Assembly (NCBI GenBank): GCA_031295385.1 | Contig: JAUMOL010000012.1 | Span: forward strand, 1 to 64,000 | Reading direction: 5' to 3' | DNA from: Collinsella sp. | GTDB lineage: Bacteria; Actinomycetota; Coriobacteriia; Coriobacteriales; Coriobacteriaceae | DNA length: 64,000 bases | In this document: one piece after another, positions 31,029 to 38,629 of the stretch | Layout of the letters: each line of letters begins with the position of its first letter | Position numbering within the stretch: the first letter of the stretch is position 1 | Translations under genes and position numbers: made by a program | Notes under the pieces: generated by a model | What the model was told of the DNA's origin: nothing | The model's input: only the letters and a program-made list of their open reading frames with translations | Database searches by the model: none

Positions 31029-32048
31029 GTGGGTCATCGAGATTCATGTGATGATTTGCGTGAGGTTCGTTGGGGCGTTTTGGGCGCCGGGCACATTTCG
31101 CATCGATTTGCATCGTCGCTCAAGGAGGTGGACGGGGCACGGCTTGTGGCTGCGGCCGGCCGCACTCCTGCACATGTCGAGGAATTTTGCCGAGCGTTTT
31201 CGATCGATGCTGCGCATGGCCATGCCTCGGTCGACAATAACGGCGACGCGGCTTATGGCGCGCTGATTGCCGACCCCGATGTCGACGCAATCTACTTGGC
31301 TCTTCCGCATGGCATGCATACGCGTTGGGCCTGTCGCGCGCTGCGCGCCGGAAAGGCCGTGCTGTGCGAAAAGCCGGCCGTTTTGAGTGAGGAAGAGGCT
31401 CTCTCGATTGCCTCCATCTCTCGCGAGCGCGGCGTGCTGTTTATGGAGGCGATGAAGAATCGGTTTTGCCCGATGCGCACTCGCGTGAAGGACTTGCTTG
31501 CGTCGGGTGAGCTTGGCCGTATTGTCTCGATTGAAAGCGTGCAAAAGCTCGATTACGGCGAGTCTCCTTCGGGCTATCTGCTTGATCCGTTGCAGGGCGG
31601 CTGTCTATATGACATGGGCTGCTATGCGGTCGGTTGGTTTGAGGATTTGCTCGCGGGCGCGTGCGAGGTTTCGTCCCGTGAAGTTCGCTGGCGTGACGTA
31701 TCGGGCGGTCGCGTCGATTGGGCCGACGAGATCCATATGAGCGTCGGCGGTATACCCATTCATATGGTGTGCGACGGCAAAGCAACATATGAAAGCCGCT
31801 TAACGATTGCCTGTGAGCGGGGTTCGTTGGAAATCGAGCGTCTCCATCGCCCCGAGCTCGCCCATGTGAAGTACTCCGACGGGCGAACGCTCGAAATAAA
31901 TGCCCCGTTTGAGGTCGATGATTTCTACGGCGAAATCCAGCATGCGACGCAGCTCATTCAGGCGGGGAAACTCGAAAGCCCCATCATGTCCCTAGCCGCC
32001 ACGCAGCGCTGCGCGCACATCATCGATGCAATCCGTCTAGCCCTCTAG
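31029..32048 (+). CDS. Gfo/Idh/MocA-family oxidoreductase
   Basis: 339 residues. Rossmann nucleotide-binding region (RWGVLGAGHISHRF), IYLALPHGMHTRWA, and CEKPAVLSEEE with the catalytic Lys. The C-terminal half is the usual substrate-binding sheet. Resembles dehydrogenases of the trans-1,2-dihydrobenzene-diol or glucose-fructose type, but substrate is not readable. GTG 31029 has AAGGGGG 5 bases upstream; longer in-frame versions start inside the hairpin at 30951-31013. Single gene between two hairpins of one family. Confidence 0.87.
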   Translation: MGHRDSCDDLREVRWGVLGAGHISHRFASSLKEVDGARLVAAAGRTPAHVEEFCRAFSIDAAHGHASVDNNGDAAYGALIADPDVDAIYLALPHGMHTRWACRALRAGKAVLCEKPAVLSEEEALSIASISRERGVLFMEAMKNRFCPMRTRVKDLLASGELGRIVSIESVQKLDYGESPSGYLLDPLQGGCLYDMGCYAVGWFEDLLAGACEVSSREVRWRDVSGGRVDWADEIHMSVGGIPIHMVCDGKATYESRLTIACERGSLEIERLHRPELAHVKYSDGRTLEINAPFEVDDFYGEIQHATQLIQAGKLESPIMSLAATQRCAHIIDAIRLAL

Positions 32049-32131
32049 GACTTGGCGCTGACGCGTAGGGGATCATGACGCCGGCGCCCGTGGTGCCTGG
32101 CGGCCCACATCTCTGATGCCCCTTTTATAAC

Positions 32132-32194
32132 TTGCGGTGGAATACGGTCTGTTTGCGCCAAAATAAGGCACCAATAGACCGTATTTCACCGCAA
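32132..32194 (+). repeat. Covarying hairpin, copy 2
   Basis: Arms 32132-32153 and 32173-32194 pair over 22 positions with two G-U pairs. Outer part TTGCGGTGGAATA and the flank CCTTTTATAAC are as in copy 1 at 30951; the inner part (CGGTCT/AGACCG) is different but complementary. It sits 20 bases before the endonuclease IV start. Confidence 0.75.
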
Positions 32195-32214
32195 CTGATG
32201 AGGGGGAGTTGGAG

Positions 32215-33081
32215 ATGCTGACGATCGGGTGCCATCTTTCGACGACGAAGGGCTATCGGGCGATGGGGGAGACGGCGTTGTCCATTGGCGCCAATACCTT
32301 TGCGTTCTTTACGCGCAACCCGCGCGGTGGCAAGGCAAAAGACCTTGACATGGATGACGTGGCGGCCCTGCGCGAGCTTATGGAGCAAAACGACTTTGGC
32401 CCGCTCGTGGCTCATGCCCCGTATACCTATAACCCCTGCTCCGCTAAGGAGCGGGCGCGCGAGTTTGCCCTGGAGGCCATGGCCGAGGATCTGCAGCGCA
32501 TGGAAGCGCTGCCCGGCAACTACTACAATTTTCATCCCGGTGCGCATGTGGGACAGGGGGCAGACGTCGGCATTCAGATGATTGTCGACACGCTGTGCCA
32601 GGTGATGTTTGAGGGACAGCAGACGACGGTATTGCTTGAGACCATGGCAGGCAAGGGCACCGAGGTGGGCCGTAGCTTTGAAGAACTGGCGTGCATTATC
32701 GAGGGCGTTGCCGCCAAGTGCCCAGAGCTGTCCGATAAGCTGGGCGTTTGTTTGGACACCTGCCATGTGAGCGATGCCGGCTACGACATCATCCATGATC
32801 TGGACGGCGTACTCGACGAGTTCGACCGCGTGGTGGGTATCGATCGCTTGCATGCCGTACACATCAACGATTCGAAGAACCCTTGTGGCGCCCATAAAGA
32901 TCGTCACGAGTGCATCGGCAAGGGATACCTTGGCAGCGAGGAATTTGGTGGCGGTATGCAGGTTATGCAGAATATTGTATCGAATGGCCGTTTGTGTTCG
33001 CTGCCGTTTATTTTGGAGACTCCGAACGAACTTGCAGGTTATGCAGCTGAAATTAGATTATTAAGGTCATTGCAGCAGTAA
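32215..33081 (+). CDS. nfo: Deoxyribonuclease IV (AP endonuclease)
   Basis: 288 residues, TIM-barrel. Cuts DNA at abasic sites in base excision repair with three zinc ions. GCHLSTTKGY, NFHPGAH, LETMAGKGTE, CLDTCHV, HINDSKNPCGAHKDRHECIGKG carry the His/Glu/Asp metal ligands in order. ATG 32215 has GGGGGAG 6 bases upstream; an in-frame TTG at 32209 overlaps that site. Single gene. Confidence 0.95.
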   Translation: MLTIGCHLSTTKGYRAMGETALSIGANTFAFFTRNPRGGKAKDLDMDDVAALRELMEQNDFGPLVAHAPYTYNPCSAKERAREFALEAMAEDLQRMEALPGNYYNFHPGAHVGQGADVGIQMIVDTLCQVMFEGQQTTVLLETMAGKGTEVGRSFEELACIIEGVAAKCPELSDKLGVCLDTCHVSDAGYDIIHDLDGVLDEFDRVVGIDRLHAVHINDSKNPCGAHKDRHECIGKGYLGSEEFGGGMQVMQNIVSNGRLCSLPFILETPNELAGYAAEIRLLRSLQQ

Positions 33082-33142
33082 TGACTGTCACAAAGTAGAG
33101 TATTCCATTCACGTTATGGGTTTGTTTCAATCAGTTTTCTCA

Positions 33143-33171
33143 TTGCAGATTCGTAATTCCAGGTGCATAAT
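33143..33171 (+). promoter_or_regulatory. Promoter of the amino-acid ABC operon
   Basis: TTGCAG (33143-33148), 17-base spacer, CATAAT (33166-33171), 58 bases before the first gene. Confidence 0.6.
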
Positions 33172-33228
33172 AGCCAGCAGTTTTTGCAGGCCTCTGAATC
33201 AAACGAGGTCACCGGAAGGAGACTGATT

Positions 33229-34089
33229 ATGAAGCTCAAGAAGCTTGGCGCATTTGCCGCCACGGGTGCCATGGCGCTCGCCCTCGCACTGACGGGCTGC
33301 GGCTCGTCCAACGCCACCTCTGGTTCTGATGCCGGTTCCAGCAGCTCTGACGACGCTAAGGTCGAGAAGGTCGACGGCTCCAAGGAGTACGCGCTCGTCA
33401 AGGACGGCACGCTGACCGTCGGCACCTCTGCCGAGTACGCGCCGTTTGAGTACAAGGATGACAACGGCGACTACCAGGGCTTTGACCTTGAGCTCATCAA
33501 GGCTATCGGTGACAAGCTGGGTCTGGATGTCGAGTATGTCAACAATGACTTTGACACGCTGGTTCCGGGCGTCGCTTCGGGCGCCAAGTATGACGTTTCC
33601 ATCGCGGCTATCACCGACACGCCCGAGCGTGAGAAGGAAGTCACTTTCTCTGATTCCTACTACATGGACGATCAGGCTATCGTGACCAAGGTCGATAACA
33701 CCGACATCACGGCCGATAACTTCAGCGAGAAGCTCAACAACGCCGACGCTACCATCATCGTCCAGTCTGGCTCGACCGCCGAGGCCTTTGCCCAGGAGAA
33801 CTTCCCGAAGGCCAAGATCGTCCCCTACAAGGACGCCACCGAGTGCTTCAGCGCTCTGCAGTCCGATAAGGGCGACGCCGTAGTCACCAACCGCTCCGTT
33901 GCCAGCCAGCTGACCGCCGAGCAGTTCAACACCTGCCAGACCATCAAGCAGATCAGCACCGGCGAGGAGTACGCCATCGCCATCAACCAGGGCAACACCA
34001 AGCTCAAGGACGACATCAACCAGGCCATCAAGGACCTGACCGACGACGGTACCGTCGACGCCCTCATGGCTAAGTACAATATCAAGTAA
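33229..34089 (+). CDS. Amino-acid ABC transporter, substrate-binding lipoprotein
   Basis: 286 residues. Lipoprotein signal (MKLKKLGAFAATGAMALALA, then LTGC with the lipidated Cys about 24). A Ser/Gly/Asp linker follows, then an SBP_bac_3 domain (TLTVGTSAEYAPFEYKDDNG, FDLELIKAIG). Binds a polar amino acid outside the membrane; specificity unknown. GGAAGGAG before ATG 33229. A partial terminator (34112-34141) after it would give more binding protein than permease. Confidence 0.92.
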   Translation: MKLKKLGAFAATGAMALALALTGCGSSNATSGSDAGSSSSDDAKVEKVDGSKEYALVKDGTLTVGTSAEYAPFEYKDDNGDYQGFDLELIKAIGDKLGLDVEYVNNDFDTLVPGVASGAKYDVSIAAITDTPEREKEVTFSDSYYMDDQAIVTKVDNTDITADNFSEKLNNADATIIVQSGSTAEAFAQENFPKAKIVPYKDATECFSALQSDKGDAVVTNRSVASQLTAEQFNTCQTIKQISTGEEYAIAINQGNTKLKDDINQAIKDLTDDGTVDALMAKYNIK

Positions 34090-34111
34090 AATAACTACTT
34101 GATTGCGCGCG

Positions 34112-34141
34112 GGCCCTTTCCGTTTTGCGGAGAGGGCCTTT
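34112..34141 (+). terminator. Partial terminator between binding protein and permease
   Basis: GGCCCTTTCCG pairs with CGGAGAGGGCC (34112-34138), followed by only three T. A leaky terminator is common at this place in ABC operons. Confidence 0.65.
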
Positions 34142-34206
34142 GCGCTTCTCTTGACGGAGAGCGTTTCCGTCTCGTTTTGCCGGCAACTTCTACGATAGGA
34201 GCCACC

Positions 34207-35568
34207 TTGTCTCGACTGAACAAAGGGGCCGCGGAGCAGCGTTTTCCACTGTCCGCCTTGCTCCAAAAGCTAGCCTGCGTCATGGCCGTGGCGCTCGCGC
34301 TGGTGTGCGCGGGGGCATATGCGCCCACGACCGCTCAGGCGCTTGAGACCGCAAAGATTACCGCCCGACCCAACACCGGTTCGGGCAGCGATGTGGTCGG
34401 CGGCACCGAGACGCGCATTACCTGGGAAGTTCAGGCCGATGCCGACGAGGAGCTGAGCGGTCTTTCTTTGACGTTTGTCGACGGCACGACGTTTGGTACC
34501 GATGACACGCGATTGACGATGCTCTCGGGCGAGGACCTCATGGATCGTACGCCCATGAAGCCCACGTGCAAGGCTGACGGCCAGACGCTCAAGATTGACT
34601 TTGGCGAGACGGCGCCTGCCGGCGGCTATTTCCGCGTCGAGGTTTACGGTGTGACGTTTCCCGTCGAGGGCGGCGATGAGGCCTTTAGCGGCACCTATAC
34701 GCTCGCCGACGGTTCGACCAAGAAGATCTCCAAGATTCCGTCGGTGGAGATCAAGGGCGTGACGGCCTTCGATAACTTCCTGGCCGACCTTAAGGAGCAG
34801 CCGTGGGTCGAGGCGTGGAACTCCAATATGTTCCTGCGCCTGTTCCTGAACCCGGTCATTTTGGTCCAGAGCCTGCCGATCGTCTTCAAGGGCTTCCTTA
34901 TGTCGCTTTCGATCGTGCTCGTGGCGTTTCCGCTGGCAATTCCCTTTGGCTTTGCCCTGTCGCTTATGCGCATCTCCAAGTCGCGCATCCTGCGCTGCCT
35001 CGCCGGCATCTACGTGAATATCATTCGCGGTACGCCGGCGTTCCTGCAGATCTATATCGCGTTCTTCGGTCTGCCGTTGGCCGGCGTCAAGGTGGACGAC
35101 TATGTTTTGGGTGTTATCGTCATGGCCATGAACTCGTCTGCGTACCTGTGCGAGATCTTCCGTGCCGGTATTCAATCGATCCCCAAGGGCCAAAACGAGG
35201 CTGCTCGCTCTCTGGGCATGAATGCCTTCCAGACGCTGCTCTACGTTATGATTCCGCAGACGTTCCGCAATGTTTTGCCTACGCTGACCAGCGAGTTTAT
35301 CTTGCTTTACAAGGATACGTCGCTGCTTGCCGCCGTGGGTGTGGTCGAGATCGTCATGAACGCCCGTACCATCGTGGCCACGACGGGCTCCATTACACCG
35401 TACGTGGTTGCCGCCCTGTTCTATCTGGTCATCACCCTGCCGCTCGCTCGCTTGGTGAGCGGTCTTGAGGCGAGGCTTTTGGGTACGACCGAGACCAAGA
35501 AGAAGCGTCCCGCCAAGAGCGCCGGACAGGTTGTCGCGACGCCTGCCGATCACATCGCCGGTCTGTAA
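34207..35568 (+). CDS. Amino-acid ABC permease with an extra N-terminal exported domain
   Basis: 453 residues, roughly twice the usual HisM/GlnP permease. After a hydrophobic signal or anchor (LACVMAVALALVCAGAY) come about 150 residues of beta-rich extracytoplasmic sequence (ITWEVQADADEELSGL, YFRVEVYGVTFPVEGG), then about five membrane helices with the permease EAA loop (GIQSIPKGQNEAARSLGM). TTG 34207 has GGAG 5 bases upstream. The exported domain could dock the lipoprotein or sense the wall; its family is not recognised. The ATPase gene follows after 12 bases. Confidence 0.88.
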   Translation: MSRLNKGAAEQRFPLSALLQKLACVMAVALALVCAGAYAPTTAQALETAKITARPNTGSGSDVVGGTETRITWEVQADADEELSGLSLTFVDGTTFGTDDTRLTMLSGEDLMDRTPMKPTCKADGQTLKIDFGETAPAGGYFRVEVYGVTFPVEGGDEAFSGTYTLADGSTKKISKIPSVEIKGVTAFDNFLADLKEQPWVEAWNSNMFLRLFLNPVILVQSLPIVFKGFLMSLSIVLVAFPLAIPFGFALSLMRISKSRILRCLAGIYVNIIRGTPAFLQIYIAFFGLPLAGVKVDDYVLGVIVMAMNSSAYLCEIFRAGIQSIPKGQNEAARSLGMNAFQTLLYVMIPQTFRNVLPTLTSEFILLYKDTSLLAAVGVVEIVMNARTIVATTGSITPYVVAALFYLVITLPLARLVSGLEARLLGTTETKKKRPAKSAGQVVATPADHIAGL

Positions 35569-35580
35569 GGAGGTCCTATC

Positions 35581-36333
35581 ATGAGCGAAACCAATAACTC
35601 GAACGAGGTCGTCGTCAGCATTAAGAACCTCCAGAAGGCCTTTGGCGATAACGTGGTCCTGCGCGATATCGATCTGGATGTGCATAAGGGCGAGGTCGTC
35701 GTAGTTCTGGGTCCTTCGGGCTCGGGCAAGTCGACGATGCTTCGCTGCATCAATCGTCTGGAGCATCCTACGAGTGGTTCGATTGTCGTCGAGGGCGTGG
35801 ATGTGTGCGCCAAGGGCGTTGACCTCAATAAGGTGCGTACGCACTTGGGCATGGTGTTTCAGCAGTTCAACCTGTTCCCGCACCTGTCGGTCAAAAAGAA
35901 CGTCATGCTTGCGCAGCAAAAGGTGCTCAAGCGCAGCAAGGAAGAGGCCGAGAAGATCGCCGTCGAGGAGCTGACCAAGGTCGGTCTTGCCGAGCGTATC
36001 GACTTTATGCCGAGCCAGCTCTCGGGCGGCCAGCAACAGCGCGTTGCCATCGCCCGCGCCCTGTCGATGAACCCTCACGTTATGCTCTTTGACGAGGCCA
36101 CGTCGGCGCTCGACCCCGAGCTCGTCCGCGATGTATTGGGCGTCATGCGCGACCTGGCACGTGACGGTATGACCATGATCGTGGTGACCCACGAGATGGG
36201 CTTTGCTCGCGACGTCGCCGATCGCGTCGTCTTTATGGACGGCGGCGTTATCGTGGAAGAGGGCACGCCGAGCGAGGTCTTCGACCACCCCAAGAGCGAG
36301 CGCACCAAGGCGTTCTTGGGCAATATCTCGTAG
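35581..36333 (+). CDS. Amino-acid ABC transporter ATPase
   Basis: 250 residues, GlnQ type. Walker A GPSGSGKST, signature LSGGQQQRVAIARAL, Walker B VMLFDEATSALDPE, H-loop THEMGFA. Powers the permease encoded just upstream. ATG 35581 follows AAGGAGG. The operon closes with the hairpin at 36357. Confidence 0.95.
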   Translation: MSETNNSNEVVVSIKNLQKAFGDNVVLRDIDLDVHKGEVVVVLGPSGSGKSTMLRCINRLEHPTSGSIVVEGVDVCAKGVDLNKVRTHLGMVFQQFNLFPHLSVKKNVMLAQQKVLKRSKEEAEKIAVEELTKVGLAERIDFMPSQLSGGQQQRVAIARALSMNPHVMLFDEATSALDPELVRDVLGVMRDLARDGMTMIVVTHEMGFARDVADRVVFMDGGVIVEEGTPSEVFDHPKSERTKAFLGNIS

Positions 36334-36356
36334 CCGGTTGATGTAACTGCCGTTGC

Positions 36357-36396
36357 AAAAGAGCGGGGCTGGACTTGAATCCAGCCCCGCTCTTTT
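36357..36396. terminator. Bidirectional terminator
   Basis: A perfect 17-base stem (36357-36373 with 36380-36396) flanked by AAAA and TTTT serves the ATPase gene and the convergent flavodoxin gene. Confidence 0.92.
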
Positions 36397-36448
36397 GTAG
36401 GGATGGGGATGCGCTTTGATGCAGGCTCTCTTGGAGGCCCTGGGTTTG

Positions 36449-36868
36449 TTACGCGAGCTCGGCTCCGAGGGCCTTGCAAGCGGTCTCGCCCTCGTCGTCG
36501 GGCGCGTCGTAGCAGATGGTGGAGTCCACGACGTTGACGCCCGCCTCGTCGGCGTCCGCCTTCCAGTTGTCCATCCATTCGCCCTCGGCCCACGAATAAG
36601 AGCCAAAGAGGACGACCTTCTTGTCGCCGAGGGTCTCCTTGACCTCATCCCACATGGGCTGGAACTCATCGTATTCAAGCTCCTCGGAACCCATGGCGGG
36701 GCAGCCGAAGGCGAAGGCATCATATTCGGCGACCTTGTCGGCAGAGAAGTCGGCGCAGGAGATGACCTCTGCCTCGGCGCCGGCACCGGTTGCGCCCTCG
36801 GCAACGAAGTTTGCCATGGCCTCGGTGTTGCCCGTGCCGCTCCAGTAGACGACGGCGATCTTGCTCAT
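36449..36868 (-). CDS. Flavodoxin
   Basis: 139 residues. FMN phosphate loop YWSGTGNTEAMA and the aromatic loop GSYSWAEGEW are typical of short-chain flavodoxins. Carries electrons in place of ferredoxin. AAAGGAC precedes ATG 36868. It is 46 bases from the upstream DUF3793 gene; that pair suggests a shared iron- or redox-related control. Confidence 0.93.
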   Translation of the reverse strand: MSKIAVVYWSGTGNTEAMANFVAEGATGAGAEAEVISCADFSADKVAEYDAFAFGCPAMGSEELEYDEFQPMWDEVKETLGDKKVVLFGSYSWAEGEWMDNWKADADEAGVNVVDSTICYDAPDDEGETACKALGAELA

Positions 36869-36914
36869 GTTGAGTCCTTTCAGTTGTGCGGCAGGTTGCC
36901 GCGGCTTCTATTTT

Positions 36915-37619
36915 CTATCGGGTTGCCTGGGCAAGTTGCGCCAGGCTGCAGCCCTGCTGATAGACAAAGGTGAAGTATTGGGTGCAGGCACGGTAGGTAT
37001 CAAACATCGCAAGCGCTTGCTCGACATTCGTGTAGACCTTCCAAGCTCCAAAGACCTTGTAGTTCTCGCCGCGCTGGAGGATGAACTCGTGCACGTCGTC
37101 GTAGGGATATCCAAGGAAGTAGCCTATTTCGTGCGGAAACTCGCAGGTGCAGTCGTTGCTGCAGCTAGCTTGCTGGGGTAGTGCGCATCGAGTCTGGCTA
37201 CAGGCGCATTCCGCGACGTTATTGCTCGCGAGCGTGATGCGTGATGCCAAATGCACAAGGCATGTCGAAAGGTCTCTCGTGTCGTAGCCTTCCGAGGCGA
37301 GCGCCGTTTGGGCGCGAGGGTCTGCGAAATAGGTGGTGAGGCTTTTGGCTCGGTACACGTACACGAGCGCTCCGCAGGGCCGCCAGACCAAAACACTCAG
37401 GTGGATGCCGAGCGGGTCAAGCTCACGATTGCACTGGGCGATAACGTTGAGCAGGCGTGTCCGGCGTTCTGCGATGGTTTCGGTTGCGGTCGAGCCGTCC
37501 CCGTGGGCGTAGGTGCCTGGATAGGTAAAGAGCGATGCCGGCTTGATGCCCGCGAGCGTGGGAGAGCAGTTGCGCACGACTGCTGCCTGAAACGTTGGGA
37601 TGTCTATGGTTCGAGTCAC
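36915..37619 (-). CDS. DUF3793-family protein
   Basis: 234 residues. The C-terminal FPHEIGYFLGYPYDDVHEFI and YKVFGAWKVYTN are the signature of DUF3793, found in anaerobes often near flavodoxin and iron genes; biochemical role unknown. A Cys-rich stretch in the middle (CACSQTRCALPQQASCSNDC) could bind iron or zinc and lies in a variable part of the family. GTG 37619 has AAGGAG upstream. Co-directional with flavodoxin. Confidence 0.8.
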   Translation of the reverse strand: MTRTIDIPTFQAAVVRNCSPTLAGIKPASLFTYPGTYAHGDGSTATETIAERRTRLLNVIAQCNRELDPLGIHLSVLVWRPCGALVYVYRAKSLTTYFADPRAQTALASEGYDTRDLSTCLVHLASRITLASNNVAECACSQTRCALPQQASCSNDCTCEFPHEIGYFLGYPYDDVHEFILQRGENYKVFGAWKVYTNVEQALAMFDTYRACTQYFTFVYQQGCSLAQLAQATR

Positions 37620-37749
37620 GGCGCTCCTTACGGATCTAAACTGTTAGCCTAGGAAAACTTATACACGAAAGTAAGCCATGGTCAACAAAAAAGTTTGAAG
37701 AGGGAAACTAATTGACCGAACAGACATGATTTTGGGTTAAGATGGGGAC

Positions 37750-37763
37750 ACCCCATGGGGGTA
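37750..37763. promoter_or_regulatory. CsoR-like operator
   Basis: ACCCCATGGGGGTA is a G/C-tract palindrome like CsoR/RcnR operators (TACCCC...GGGGTA). It overlaps the expected transcription start of the HMA gene; a likely promoter lies just before (TTGACC at 37712, TTAAGAT at 37737, a 19-base spacer). No csoR gene is in the window. Confidence 0.6.
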
Positions 37764-37793
37764 TCTAGATAGGGCTACTTGAAAGGGGAACGC

Positions 37794-38177
37794 ATGAGTG
37801 ACTTGCTCAGCCCTGCGAATTTCATCGTGCTGGCCGTCATTGCCGTCGGCATGTTTTTTGGACTGCGTCGCATTGCCGCTTCGACACACGGGAAGAGTTG
37901 TTGCAGCGATGGTGCGAGCGGCAAGAAGGCCAAAAAGGTTGTTGTGGTGGATACCGATGCGTCACACTATCCCTATAGCGATGAGCTGCTCATCGGCGGC
38001 ATGAGCTGTGACGGCTGCGCTCAGAACGTAGCCAATGCCCTCAATGCGCTGGATGGCGTGTGGGCAACGGTGACGTATGCGGACCACACAGCGCGCGTGC
38101 GCTCCAAGCGGCCGATCGATCGCGGTGTCCTTGAGGCTGCCGTGAGAGATGCGGGTTACTACGTCATGACGCTGTAG
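37794..38177 (+). CDS. Membrane-anchored HMA metal-binding protein
   Basis: 127 residues. An N-terminal helix (NFIVLAVIAVGMFFGL, about 8-24) is followed by a linker with SCCSD and then an HMA domain with GGMSCDGCAQNV, whose two Cys bind Cu(I) or another soft metal, and a ferredoxin-like fold to the end. A copper chaperone held at the membrane is the likely role. ATG 37794 has GAAAGGGGAAC upstream. The CsoR-like operator before it supports copper control. No copper ATPase is adjacent. Confidence 0.88.
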   Translation: MSDLLSPANFIVLAVIAVGMFFGLRRIAASTHGKSCCSDGASGKKAKKVVVVDTDASHYPYSDELLIGGMSCDGCAQNVANALNALDGVWATVTYADHTARVRSKRPIDRGVLEAAVRDAGYYVMTL

Positions 38178-38203
38178 GCCTTGCCTTGGATGCGCGTCCT
38201 TGT

Positions 38204-38629
38204 CTAGGCTCGTCCGCGTAGCTCGATGTCCTGGATGTCGTCGAAGTCGATGGCGATGTCTCGGAGCTTGAGTAGTTTGAAGGCGGGGAGCACCTCGTCA
38301 AGGATGCCCGTGCGAGCGCGATAGCCGTACGTATCGTAATAGGTGACGCGCACCAGGTCGCCGCGTTTGAGGCCCTCGAGCTTTTCCGAAAGCTCGAGGG
38401 CTTTTTCTTCCGTGAGTTCGCATTTTGGCTCGGCGGTGATCTCTTGTTTACGCACGAGTTCGTAGTATCCCGTGAGGGCGGCAAAGGGCATAAACTGCGC
38501 AGCACGGTCGGCACGGACGGCGCCGTTGGCGGTGAGCTTTGAGTCGGCGGAGCGACGTCTTCCCTCGGGGTCCGCTAGGCGTTCAAAAGGTGTCGGTGGC
38601 CGCATCGGCTGTTGTTGGGGCTTAGGCAC
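38204..38629 (-). CDS. YolD-like protein
   Basis: 141 residues. RAAQFMPFAALTGY is the YolD signature; the rest is a beta-rich Sm-like region (GDLVRVTYYDTYGYRARTGIL). These proteins accompany UV-repair Y-family polymerases. GTG 38629 has GGAGG upstream and overlaps the polymerase stop by 8 bases, so the two are coupled. Confidence 0.88.
   Translation of the reverse strand: MPKPQQQPMRPPTPFERLADPEGRRRSADSKLTANGAVRADRAAQFMPFAALTGYYELVRKQEITAEPKCELTEEKALELSEKLEGLKRGDLVRVTYYDTYGYRARTGILDEVLPAFKLLKLRDIAIDFDDIQDIELRGRA

Noticed and set aside
34270..36804. 844-codon open frame on the minus strand
   Set aside because: It lies opposite the ABC permease and ATPase genes, which have clear motifs and ribosome sites. 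Long antisense frames are expected in high-GC genes with C/G-rich third positions.
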